A stretch of DNA of 42,509 nucleotides, from positions 1 through 42,509 of the forward strand of contig JAGAYZ010000095.1 of the NCBI GenBank assembly GCA_017940245.1, read 5' to 3'. A program made the translations under genes and the position numbers. The notes beneath the pieces are model-generated. The model did not search any database. It worked only from the letters and a program-made list of their open reading frames with translations, and was not told where the DNA came from. Shown here piece after piece: positions 25,817-33,796 of the stretch. Position 1 is the first letter of the stretch. Every line of letters begins with the position of its first letter. Source of the stretch: Muribaculaceae bacterium. GTDB taxonomy: Bacteria > Bacteroidota > Bacteroidia > Bacteroidales > Muribaculaceae.

Positions 25817-27385
25817 ATGGAAACTTTCAGGCGTTACCCTGCCGGTGTGCAGGACTTCGAGAAAATCAGGACCGAAGGGTTTGTCTATGTCGACAAGACA
25901 CGTTATGTCTATGAAATGGCCAACCGTTTCGGTGATGCTATTTTTCTGAGCCGTCCGCGACGGTTCGGAAAATCCCTGCTATGCTCCACACTCAAGTATT
26001 ACTTTCAGGGGCGAAAAGACCTGTTCCAGGGACTCGCCATAGAGCAACTCGAAACCCGCTGGACGCAATACCCCGTGTTGCACTTCGACATATCGCGGGC
26101 TAAACGAGATGCTGTCAACGACGTTCGCAAGGCACTTTCGCTGCTCCTATCAGAATACGAGGCAATTTACGGGCAAGTAACAGGAAGCGACAATATGGGT
26201 GACCGTCTGCAATTTCTCATTGCCGAAGCACATCGTAAGACAGGCAACAAAACCGTGCTCATCTTCGACGAATACGACTCACCAGTCCTACATGCCATAG
26301 ACGACTACGACAAGATGAAAGAAATACGCAACATCTTCAACGAGTTCTACGGTCCTGTCAAATCCATGGCCGAGCACCTGCGTTTTGTGTTTATTACAGG
26401 TATCACCAAGTTCTCACAGATGAGCATTTTCTCCAGCATCAACAACCTGGTAAACATCAGCCTGAACAAACAAATGGAGGCGGTGTGCGGTATAACAGCA
26501 CAGGAATTGGAAACCCAATTCCAATCCGAAATTGAGAACATTGCTCTTCAATACAAGTGCACAAGCCCCGAAGCATTAAACAAACTGCGAAAGCAATACG
26601 ATGGCTACCACTTCGGTCCCACGTTAACCGACATCTATAACCCTTTCAGCTTGCTGAATGCTTTCACTTCAGAGATGCTTCGCGACTACTGGTTTGCCAG
26701 TGCCACGCCCACGGCCTTGTTGCATGTGCTCTCGCACTACAATTTCTCATTGCGCGACATTGAAGAGGCATCTGTCCTGGAGGAAGATTTCAACCAGCCA
26801 TTCGACAATTTCGACTCGGCAGTGCCCATCCTCTACCAAAGCGGCTACCTCACCATAAAGGATTTTGACTCCGTTGATAATGTCTATACATTAGGTATTC
26901 CCAATGGAGAGGTGTACCGCGGCCTTTACCGCACCCTCATGAATCATTACCTGAACCGCAATTACAGCACCAACTCGCAACTGCTCATCGCCGTAAAACG
27001 CGCCATGCGTAACGACGACATCAACTCAGCACTCACTGCCGTGCAAAACTATATGGCTGCACTGCCGCATCACCTGAGCAACAAAACCGAGCAAGACTTT
27101 GAAACTATTCTGCGCGTTCTGTTCGATGGAATCGGTATCGAAGTAGATACCGAGGTGCAGTCGGCCATTGGCCGATGCGATGTGGTTATCAAAACACAGA
27201 AAAAAATCTACGTGCTGGAACTAAAAATCGACGGTAACGGGAGTGTGGATGATGCCTTAGCACAAATCAATGAAAAAAACTATCTCATACCCTTCTGGAG
27301 CGACCCGCGACAGGCTGTGAAGGTGGGTGTCGTTCTCGACCGCGACACACGCACCATCAAGCAGTGGAAAGTGCTAGAATCTTAA
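25817..27385 (+). CDS. AAA-ATPase-like / DUF1703 (PD-(D/E)XK nuclease-like) protein
   Basis: 522 residues. N-terminal AAA-ATPase-like domain (PF09820 type): YPAGVQDFEKIRTEGFVYVDKT, then the P-loop-like SRPRRFGKSLLCSTL near 42-56 and the Walker-B-like VLIFDEYDSPV near 154. C-terminal DUF1703 domain with the nuclease-like core VDTEVQSAIGRCDVVIKT...IYVLELKIDGNGS. The family is widespread and often multicopy in Bacteroidales; biological role unknown, mobile-element or defence links have been suggested. The start at 25817 was chosen because the longer frame reads through the terminator and promoter. The next gene starts 12 bases after the stop. Confidence 0.88.
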   Translation: METFRRYPAGVQDFEKIRTEGFVYVDKTRYVYEMANRFGDAIFLSRPRRFGKSLLCSTLKYYFQGRKDLFQGLAIEQLETRWTQYPVLHFDISRAKRDAVNDVRKALSLLLSEYEAIYGQVTGSDNMGDRLQFLIAEAHRKTGNKTVLIFDEYDSPVLHAIDDYDKMKEIRNIFNEFYGPVKSMAEHLRFVFITGITKFSQMSIFSSINNLVNISLNKQMEAVCGITAQELETQFQSEIENIALQYKCTSPEALNKLRKQYDGYHFGPTLTDIYNPFSLLNAFTSEMLRDYWFASATPTALLHVLSHYNFSLRDIEEASVLEEDFNQPFDNFDSAVPILYQSGYLTIKDFDSVDNVYTLGIPNGEVYRGLYRTLMNHYLNRNYSTNSQLLIAVKRAMRNDDINSALTAVQNYMAALPHHLSNKTEQDFETILRVLFDGIGIEVDTEVQSAIGRCDVVIKTQKKIYVLELKIDGNGSVDDALAQINEKNYLIPFWSDPRQAVKVGVVLDRDTRTIKQWKVLES

Positions 27386-27396
27386 ACATCTCCATC

Positions 27397-28602
27397 ATGA
27401 AAAGAATCATTCTATTTTTTGTCACACTGGCGCTGGCAGTAGCGGCTGTGGCTGCAGGGCGCGACACCTACACCGTGATTGTATCGCTCGACGGGTTCCG
27501 CTGGGACTACACCGAAGCATTCGACACACCATTCTTCGACCAGCTGGCTCAGCAAGGCGTGAAGGCGGTGATGATGCCGTCGTTCCCCAGCAAGACGTTC
27601 CCCAACCATTACACCCTGGCCACGGGACTCGTGCCCGATCATCATGGCATCATAGGCAACAAATTCCGCATCCGCGATACCGGCAAGCGATTCTCGCTCA
27701 GCGACATTGAGACACGCACCGACCCAAACAACTACGGCGGAGACCCCATCTGGCTCACGGCCAAGCGGCAAGGTGTGAAAAGCGCCACCATCTACTGGGT
27801 GGGCAGCGATGTGCCCATCAAGGGCGAGTATGCCACCTACTGGAAGGACTACCTGAAAGATCGGCTCACCCACGAACAGCGCATCGATGAGGCCGTCAGG
27901 CTGTTATCTCTTCCCGAGAAGGAACGGCCTCATCTCGTTATGGTCTATTTTGAAGAGCCCGATGCCAGTGGGCATCACAATGGCCCTATCACCCGTCAGA
28001 CACGCCAAGCCGTGGAGCGCATGGACTCGCTCATGAGTGTTCTGGGGCAGCGACTCGCCAGCCTGCCTATTGCCAGCCAAATCAATCTCATCATCACAGG
28101 AGACCATGGCATGACTTGGGTGAGCCCCGAGCGGCAACTGCTGGCCATGGATTTCTTAAAAGAGAAATGGGTAAAAAGCATCGAGAACGACTTTCCGGCG
28201 CTCATCTATGCTGCTGAGCCACAATATATCGACTCCATTTATAACACACTGAAACAGGTTGACCACATAAGGGTGTGGCGACGCGGTGAACTTCCGGCCT
28301 ACCTCAACTATGGTACTAACAAAAACATGGGCGACGTGGTGGTACTGGCCGATGTGGGATGGGTATTCGACAAGAAACCTAAGAAGGATCTGGGCACTCA
28401 CGGCTACGACCACACGTGCAGCGACATGTGGGTGGGGTTCCGCGCCATCGGTCCCGACTTCAAGCAGGGTTACACGCGCGCGCACACCTTCCACAACGTG
28501 AGCATCTATCCGCTGCTGTGTCACTTGCTGGGCATCGTCCCCAGCCCCTGCGACGGCTCGCTCGACGAAGTGAGCGACATAATCAATTTCACTCGCAAGT
28601 AG
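27397..28602 (+). CDS. Secreted nucleotide pyrophosphatase/phosphodiesterase (NPP family)
   Basis: 401 residues from the ATG at 27397 (MKRIILFFVTLALAVAAVAAG signal peptide); the longer frame overlaps the previous gene and is unlikely. Alkaline-phosphatase-superfamily fold: first metal Asp in SLDGFRWDY, nucleophile Thr67 in PSKTFPNHYTLATGL, then EPDASGHHNGP, GDHGM and THGYDH for the remaining zinc ligands. NPP enzymes cleave nucleotide or phospholipid head-group phosphodiesters in the periplasm or at the surface. It probably shares a transcript with the upstream gene by proximity, though a functional link is not obvious. Confidence 0.9.
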   Translation: MKRIILFFVTLALAVAAVAAGRDTYTVIVSLDGFRWDYTEAFDTPFFDQLAQQGVKAVMMPSFPSKTFPNHYTLATGLVPDHHGIIGNKFRIRDTGKRFSLSDIETRTDPNNYGGDPIWLTAKRQGVKSATIYWVGSDVPIKGEYATYWKDYLKDRLTHEQRIDEAVRLLSLPEKERPHLVMVYFEEPDASGHHNGPITRQTRQAVERMDSLMSVLGQRLASLPIASQINLIITGDHGMTWVSPERQLLAMDFLKEKWVKSIENDFPALIYAAEPQYIDSIYNTLKQVDHIRVWRRGELPAYLNYGTNKNMGDVVVLADVGWVFDKKPKKDLGTHGYDHTCSDMWVGFRAIGPDFKQGYTRAHTFHNVSIYPLLCHLLGIVPSPCDGSLDEVSDIINFTRK

Positions 28603-28626
28603 TGCAACAGGCTCAGCCATAGGCAC

Positions 28627-28729
28627 AAAAAAAGGGCAAGCTTACTATATCGCGCCGCTACAACCCGATACCCTTGCTTCGGTCAAGACCTGGGGGATTC
28701 TCGGGGAGCTGGCCGTATAGGACTTACCC
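28627..28729 (-). ncRNA. ffs: Signal recognition particle RNA, small bacterial type (4.5S-like)
   Basis: Minus-strand RNA of about 96 bases (28729-28634) plus a seven-U tail (28633-28627). The ends pair (GGGUAAG / CUUGCCC), inner helices CUAUA/UAUAG, GCU/AGC and CCCGA/UCGGG follow, and the apex has the conserved CAGGUC on the 5' side and GAAGCA on the 3' side that form the Ffh-binding symmetric loop. The apical loop reads UUGACC where E. coli has CGGAAG. It has a consensus promoter at 28735-28766. SRP RNA scaffolds Ffh for co-translational membrane targeting. Call is by motif and fold, not by covariance search. Confidence 0.87.
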
Positions 28730-28734
28730 GGCTG

Positions 28735-28766
28735 CAAAAGTACTGCTTTTCGCCGAACTGGCCAAA
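28735..28766 (-). promoter_or_regulatory. Promoter of the SRP RNA gene
   Basis: Minus strand: -33 TTTG (28766-28763), 20-base spacer, -7 TACTTTTG (28742-28735). The -7 element ends six bases before the predicted 5' end of the RNA at 28729, the expected distance. Confidence 0.85.
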
Positions 28767-28830
28767 GAAAATCGACAAATTCTTTCACTCTGCAACATTA
28801 TCCTTCTAATTTTCAATGAATAAACATTGA

Positions 28831-29679
28831 TTATTTTTCAACAGCCACTGCCTGCGATTGGCGGTACTGCTGCGGTGTGAGCCCCGTGTGCTGCTTGAAA
28901 TAGCGACAAAAGAACGACGTGTCGCTAAACTGATAGTCCCATGCCAGCTGTTTCACACTGAAATTGGTTGAACGCAGACTCAGCTTGAGCTGCATCACCA
29001 CATACTGGTCAATGATGGCCTTGGCGGTGTGCCCGGTAACCCGCTGCACGATGATGTTCAGGTACTTGGGAGTAACACTCAGGCGATGGGCATAATAAGC
29101 CACATCGCGATACTGACGATAGTCACGCTCCAATGCCTCCATAAAATCACTGAACAGTTCACGAGTGCGTCTTGACCCCGTTTCGGGCGGTCGCTCAGCA
29201 CGACTGCGCACAATCCAGTCGTAAAAGCCCGTAAAAAATGCCTTTAACTGATACAGCACCAACTGATCCAAACAGGTACAATCCTGCTGAGTGAAATACA
29301 CCTTGAGCAGTGCAAACATATTGTCGATGATAGCCGTTACCACAGGACGGTCTTTACGGCAGCGGTCGGCACGAAGCGACGAATAGACCGTGTGCTCCAG
29401 TTGCAAACTTGCTTCGCGCAGCATAGCCGCATCATAGCGCAGCATCTCCACCATAAAGTCTTCACTCACCTGCTGCAAGATGAGTGCCTCACCGGGGAAG
29501 ATTATAATCACCGCCCCCTCATGTAACTCCCAGTCCTTGAAGTCAATCCGCATAGAAGCGACGCCTCGCCGGCAGATGATGATTGCACCAAAATCCACCA
29601 CTTGCGGCTCTACTCGCCATTCTTCGAGGGGTGAGGTATATAGTTGAGCCTTCTCGGTGGCTTTCATCTCGTTAATCAT
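28831..29679 (-). CDS. AraC-family transcriptional regulator of the efflux operon
   Basis: 282 residues. An N-terminal cupin-like sensor region (about 10-130, with IIIFPGEALILQQ) and a C-terminal pair of helix-turn-helix motifs (about 185-280): DVAYYAHRLSVTPKYLNIIVQRVTG and VKQLAWDYQFSDTSFFCRYFKQHTGLTPQQYR, the latter being the AraC signature. Divergent from the TolC/HlyD/DHA2 genes with a 150-base shared control region, so it very probably controls that operon, perhaps in response to a toxic compound. An alternative start four codons later (MKATEK) is possible. Confidence 0.88.
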   Translation of the reverse strand: MINEMKATEKAQLYTSPLEEWRVEPQVVDFGAIIICRRGVASMRIDFKDWELHEGAVIIIFPGEALILQQVSEDFMVEMLRYDAAMLREASLQLEHTVYSSLRADRCRKDRPVVTAIIDNMFALLKVYFTQQDCTCLDQLVLYQLKAFFTGFYDWIVRSRAERPPETGSRRTRELFSDFMEALERDYRQYRDVAYYAHRLSVTPKYLNIIVQRVTGHTAKAIIDQYVVMQLKLSLRSTNFSVKQLAWDYQFSDTSFFCRYFKQHTGLTPQQYRQSQAVAVEK

Positions 29680-29699
29680 AACTGTTCGGTTTTAGACTG

Positions 29700-29707
29700 C
29701 AAAATTA
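29700..29707 (-). promoter_or_regulatory. -7 element of the AraC regulator gene
   Basis: TAATTTTG on the minus strand; predicted start near 29693, 14 bases before the start codon. -33 region weak. Confidence 0.55.
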
Positions 29708-29795
29708 AAGAAATTATCGACATCATCGGTAGGATATTTCCCAAAAATCCCATTTTCGGCGAAATTATTAAAATAACCATTTGCCCATTTTAGAG

Positions 29796-29803
29796 TAATT
29801 TTG
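29796..29803 (+). promoter_or_regulatory. -7 element of the efflux operon
   Basis: TAATTTTG on the plus strand, predicted start near 29809, about 20 bases before the TolC-like gene. The poor -33 region is consistent with a need for an activator such as the divergent AraC protein. Confidence 0.55.
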
Positions 29804-29829
29804 CAGCCGATTTTTGAACAAGATTTTGA

Positions 29830-31134
29830 ATGATGATTAAACAACTGATAACAGCAGCGGCTTTAGTCCTTACAGGAAGCACTGCTACGGCCGGCGAACA
29901 GCCCATGACCGTGAAACAACTATTCACACTGGTGGAAAACAACATCAATCTCACCGCCGCTCGCACAGGTGTCGAGGCAGCCTCGGCTGGTATCGAAGCC
30001 GCCCGCGCCGCTTGGTTGCCCGATGTGAATGCAAAGCTCTCACTAAGTTATAACGGAAATGGATTGCTCATGAGCCGAGAGTTTGACGAGGCACAATGGG
30101 TACATATTCCACATCTGGGCAACAGCTTGACGCTGGAAGTGCAACAAGTCATCTACTCCGGTGGAGCCATTCCTGCAGGCATCAAACTCGCCGAACTGGG
30201 CAAAAGCCAAGCCGAGACCGCCACACAACTCACGCGTGAGCAGCAACGGTTTCTGGCACTGGGACAGTACCTCAACATCCTCAAACTCAACAATGGCATC
30301 AAGGTATATGAGCAAAACATCGCACTCACTGAGCGACTCATTGCCGACATCACCCTCAAGTATGAGCAGGGCATGGTGCTGCGTAACGACATCACTCGCT
30401 ACGAACTGCAACTGGAAAACCTGAAACTGGGACTCACACGCCTCATAGACAAGCGCAGCATCCTCAATCACCAGCTGTGCAATGCCTTGAACCTACCCGA
30501 TGGCACACAAGTTGTCCCCGACGCCTCGCTCACACACTTGCAACCCGCTGGCCACAGTCAGGACGAGTGGCAACTGCTGGCCAGCACCACCTCGCCCGTC
30601 ATGCAACAGCAAGAAATAGGCGTGAAAATGGCCGAGCAACGTGAACGACTGGCACGCAGTGAAATGAGACCCAAAGTGGCGTTCTTCGCAGCCGACAATT
30701 TTAATGGGCCCATCACCTTCGAGATTCCGCCCATCAACAAGAACATCAACGTGTGGTACTTGGGCGTGGGGGTCACTTATAATATAGGCGCACTCTACAA
30801 GAGCAATAAAAAGGTGAAACAGGCTCAACTCAACACGCGCCAAACGATGGAGCGAAAAGATGTGGCCGCTCAAAACCTGAACAATTCGGTGCAAGCCGCC
30901 TACACCCAGTTACAACAGAATTACGTGGAACTGGCCACACAACAAAAGAGCGTACAGCTTGCTCAACAAAACTATGACGTGGTCAATGAGCGCTACTTGA
31001 ACCAGATGGCACTCATCACCGACATGGTGGATGCCAGCAACATCAAACTCAACGCCGAACTTCAGGAAGTAGATGCGCGCATCAACATCTTGCTGGCTCA
31101 CTATAAAATGCAATACCTGGCAGGAACACTGTAA
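29830..31134 (+). CDS. TolC-family outer-membrane efflux protein
   Basis: 434 residues; signal peptide to about residue 22 (STATAGEQ). Two repeats of long amphipathic helices characteristic of OEP/TolC proteins: VKQLFTLVENNINLTAARTGVEAASAGIEAARAAWLPDV near the N-terminus and the parallel segment LLASTTSPVMQQQEIGVKMAEQRERLARSEMRPKVAFF in the second half. It forms the trimeric outer-membrane channel for the pump encoded downstream. ATG at 29833 is an alternative start. The HlyD gene starts 34 bases after the stop. Confidence 0.9.
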   Translation: MMIKQLITAAALVLTGSTATAGEQPMTVKQLFTLVENNINLTAARTGVEAASAGIEAARAAWLPDVNAKLSLSYNGNGLLMSREFDEAQWVHIPHLGNSLTLEVQQVIYSGGAIPAGIKLAELGKSQAETATQLTREQQRFLALGQYLNILKLNNGIKVYEQNIALTERLIADITLKYEQGMVLRNDITRYELQLENLKLGLTRLIDKRSILNHQLCNALNLPDGTQVVPDASLTHLQPAGHSQDEWQLLASTTSPVMQQQEIGVKMAEQRERLARSEMRPKVAFFAADNFNGPITFEIPPINKNINVWYLGVGVTYNIGALYKSNKKVKQAQLNTRQTMERKDVAAQNLNNSVQAAYTQLQQNYVELATQQKSVQLAQQNYDVVNERYLNQMALITDMVDASNIKLNAELQEVDARINILLAHYKMQYLAGTL

Positions 31135-31168
31135 AATTACCGATAACACTACATTAAACATTCATGAT

Positions 31169-32248
31169 ATGAAAAACAAGCAACTCATCAAGCGAATTTA
31201 TAACATTGCAGTCATTGCACTGCTGGTGGTCGCCATCGGCTGGATATGTATGCGATTCTGGCACCCCGGACGCATCGAGTGGACCGACGATGCCCAAGTG
31301 GTGCGCCACATCACACCCATCAACACACGCGTGCAAGGATTCATCAAGGAAATCAGATTTGAAGAATTTCAGCACGTGAACAAGGGCGATACACTCATCA
31401 TCATCGAGGATGCCGAGTATCGACTGCAACTGGCGCAAGCCGAAGCTGGTGTGCGCGGTTCACGCAGCGGCGGCGCAGCTGTTAGTGCCAGCATGAACAC
31501 CACGGCCAGCAACGTGAACGTGGCCAGCGCGGGCGTGCAAGTGGCCAGTGCCGGGGTTGATGAGGCCCGCGTGGCCATGGAGACGGCCCGCAAGGATTAC
31601 GAGCGCTATGCCGCTCTGCTCAAGAAAGACGCTGTCACCCAACAACAATATGACAATGCCAAGGCACGCTACGACGATGCCGCCAGCCGCTATCAAGCCG
31701 CACAAGCAAGGCATGCACAAGCCGCTGCCAGCCGCCAGGCCACAGCCGTTGTCAAGAACGAGCAGAGTGCCCGCTTGGGGCAATCGAGTGCTGGTGTGAG
31801 CGTGGCAGAGGCCCAACTCAATCTGGCTCGTCTCAACCTGTCGTACACTGTAATCATCGCCACCACCGATGGCTACATGGGTCGCAAAGACATCCATGAG
31901 GGACAACTGGTGCAACCGGGGCAGCAACTGGCACGCATCGTTGACGACAACGATGTGTGGGTAATGGCCTTCTACCGCGAGACGCAACTCGAGCACATCG
32001 CCACCGGCAATAAAGTCGATTTCACCGCCGATGCCATTCCAGGCATCACCTATCATGGTACTGTCGAAGCCATCTCGGCTGCAACCGGCTCGGCATTCTC
32101 AGGAGTTCGCACCGACAATGCCACCGGCAACTTCGTGAAAGTGGAGCAACGCGTGCCCGTGCGCATCAAGATTGAAGGCGACAACAGGCCCGATGACGTG
32201 CGCCGCCTTCTGGCCGGACTCAACGTGATTACCGAAATCAAATACTAG
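31169..32248 (+). CDS. HlyD/EmrA-family periplasmic adaptor
   Basis: 359 residues from the ATG at 31169; the longer frame overlaps the tolC-like gene and lacks a sensible N-terminus. A single membrane helix (about 10-28), the lipoyl half-motif VQGFIKEIRFEEFQHVNKGDTLIIIED, a long Ala/Gln-rich coiled coil (about 90-205) and the second half-motif GYMGRKDIHEGQLVQPGQQLARIVDD, then a beta-barrel domain. Such adaptors join an inner-membrane MFS pump to TolC. Downstream gene begins 6 bases after the stop. Confidence 0.92.
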   Translation: MKNKQLIKRIYNIAVIALLVVAIGWICMRFWHPGRIEWTDDAQVVRHITPINTRVQGFIKEIRFEEFQHVNKGDTLIIIEDAEYRLQLAQAEAGVRGSRSGGAAVSASMNTTASNVNVASAGVQVASAGVDEARVAMETARKDYERYAALLKKDAVTQQQYDNAKARYDDAASRYQAAQARHAQAAASRQATAVVKNEQSARLGQSSAGVSVAEAQLNLARLNLSYTVIIATTDGYMGRKDIHEGQLVQPGQQLARIVDDNDVWVMAFYRETQLEHIATGNKVDFTADAIPGITYHGTVEAISAATGSAFSGVRTDNATGNFVKVEQRVPVRIKIEGDNRPDDVRRLLAGLNVITEIKY

Positions 32249-32254
32249 TGAGCC

Positions 32255-33796
32255 TTGGCACAGTGGAATGAAACTTTCTCCATGCCCATGTATAAGGCAT
32301 GGGTACCCGAGGCCATCAGGCCTTGGATATACCTCGTTTTTGCCTTTATCTTCCAGCTCACCGGTACCTATTACTTGGGATCGTTGAGCCAAATCATGGG
32401 CACCACGTCACTCATGCGTGAAGACGTGATGATGATAGGCATGATGGGGGTGGTGGGCGTGAACATGCCGTTCCCGTTCCTGTTCCGCTTCAAGCTGCGA
32501 TTCCCCAATCACTACTTGCTCATCACAGCAGCAGTGGTCATCATCGTGTGCAACCTGCTCACACTCTATGTGACCTGGGTGCCCCTGTTGTGCGCCATCA
32601 GCTATGTGGCGGGATTCTTCAAGTTGTGTGGCACGTTTGAATGTTTTTCCAACATCCGCTTGTGGATTTCGCCCAAGCAGAACTTCGGTGTGTTCTTGCC
32701 CTCAATCTACATCGTCATTCTGAGTGCTGTGAGCACTTCTACCTGGCTCTCACAGCAGATTACCTACTACTTTGACGACTGGCAAATGATGAACTGGCTC
32801 ACCATTGGGCTGTTGCTCACCATGATTCTTGTGCTGCGCTTGCTCACACGGCCGTTCATGTTCATGAAACCGCTCCCCCTGGTAAGTATGGACTGGCTGG
32901 GCTGCTTGTTGTGGTCGGCACTGATGCTGGAATTCATTTGGGTGTTCACCTATGGTGAGTACTACAACTGGTGGGACAGCTCACTGTGGCGCGGCGTGGT
33001 TCTTTCCATTCCGGTCACTCTACTCATCTGCATCGGTCGCATGCGCCGCATCCGTCATCCCTACATCGAAGCGCACCTGTGGAACCATTCGCGCCTGTGG
33101 CCCATTCTGGGTCTGTTCTTCGTGGCCGAGATGATGAATGCCACGCCACGTGTGATGCAAAACACCCTCACCGGCGGTGTGCTGCACTGGGGCATGCTCA
33201 CCACCAGCGTGTTCAACCTGTGGGAAGTGGTGGGCACTGTGCTGGGATGCTGCAGTGTGATGCTGTGGGCTACCCGCGTGAAGCGACCGTTCACACAACT
33301 GCTCACGCTGGGATTTGCCGCCTTGCTGGCCTATCAAATCATGATGTATTTCATGGTCTCGCCCGATGTGAATATTGAGCGATTCTATTTGCCCACCGTG
33401 CTGCGCAGTGCCGGCTATGCCATTTTCTTTGCGACAATGACGCTTTACCTCAAGCACCTGATTGAATTTCCTCAGTTTTTCATGGCGCTGACCATGTCGG
33501 GATTCATTCGCAACGGTGTGGCCGAGAGCGTGTGCTCAGGTATCTACAGCTTCAGGATGCGTTACAACATTGCCGACAACCTGATGCGCGATGTGCCCAA
33601 CGACATTGTGAACGTGTTGCTGGCAAGCGTGAAGCAGTCCTATGGCATGATGTGCCTCATCGGCTCCCTGTTGCTACTGCTCATGATGGTATATGAGTTT
33701 CCACGAGTGCGCAACACCGTGAAAATGATTCCGCACCTGAATATGGCGGCACGACACGCCTACCGAAAAATCAGCCACGAGAAAGAGTCCGCCTAA
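32255..33796 (+). CDS. DHA2 (EmrB-like) MFS drug efflux transporter
   Basis: Up to 513 residues with about 14 predicted membrane helices, the DHA2 layout. Context with TolC- and EmrA-like genes makes it the inner-membrane pump of a tripartite system. The start is uncertain: the longest frame begins with TTG at 32255, directly after an in-frame stop; ATG at 32282 or 32288 would remove 9 or 11 residues (MPMYKAWVPE...). The classic MFS motif A is not obvious, so it is a divergent member. The end overlaps the convergent regulator gene by four bases. Confidence 0.85.
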   Translation: MAQWNETFSMPMYKAWVPEAIRPWIYLVFAFIFQLTGTYYLGSLSQIMGTTSLMREDVMMIGMMGVVGVNMPFPFLFRFKLRFPNHYLLITAAVVIIVCNLLTLYVTWVPLLCAISYVAGFFKLCGTFECFSNIRLWISPKQNFGVFLPSIYIVILSAVSTSTWLSQQITYYFDDWQMMNWLTIGLLLTMILVLRLLTRPFMFMKPLPLVSMDWLGCLLWSALMLEFIWVFTYGEYYNWWDSSLWRGVVLSIPVTLLICIGRMRRIRHPYIEAHLWNHSRLWPILGLFFVAEMMNATPRVMQNTLTGGVLHWGMLTTSVFNLWEVVGTVLGCCSVMLWATRVKRPFTQLLTLGFAALLAYQIMMYFMVSPDVNIERFYLPTVLRSAGYAIFFATMTLYLKHLIEFPQFFMALTMSGFIRNGVAESVCSGIYSFRMRYNIADNLMRDVPNDIVNVLLASVKQSYGMMCLIGSLLLLLMMVYEFPRVRNTVKMIPHLNMAARHAYRKISHEKESA

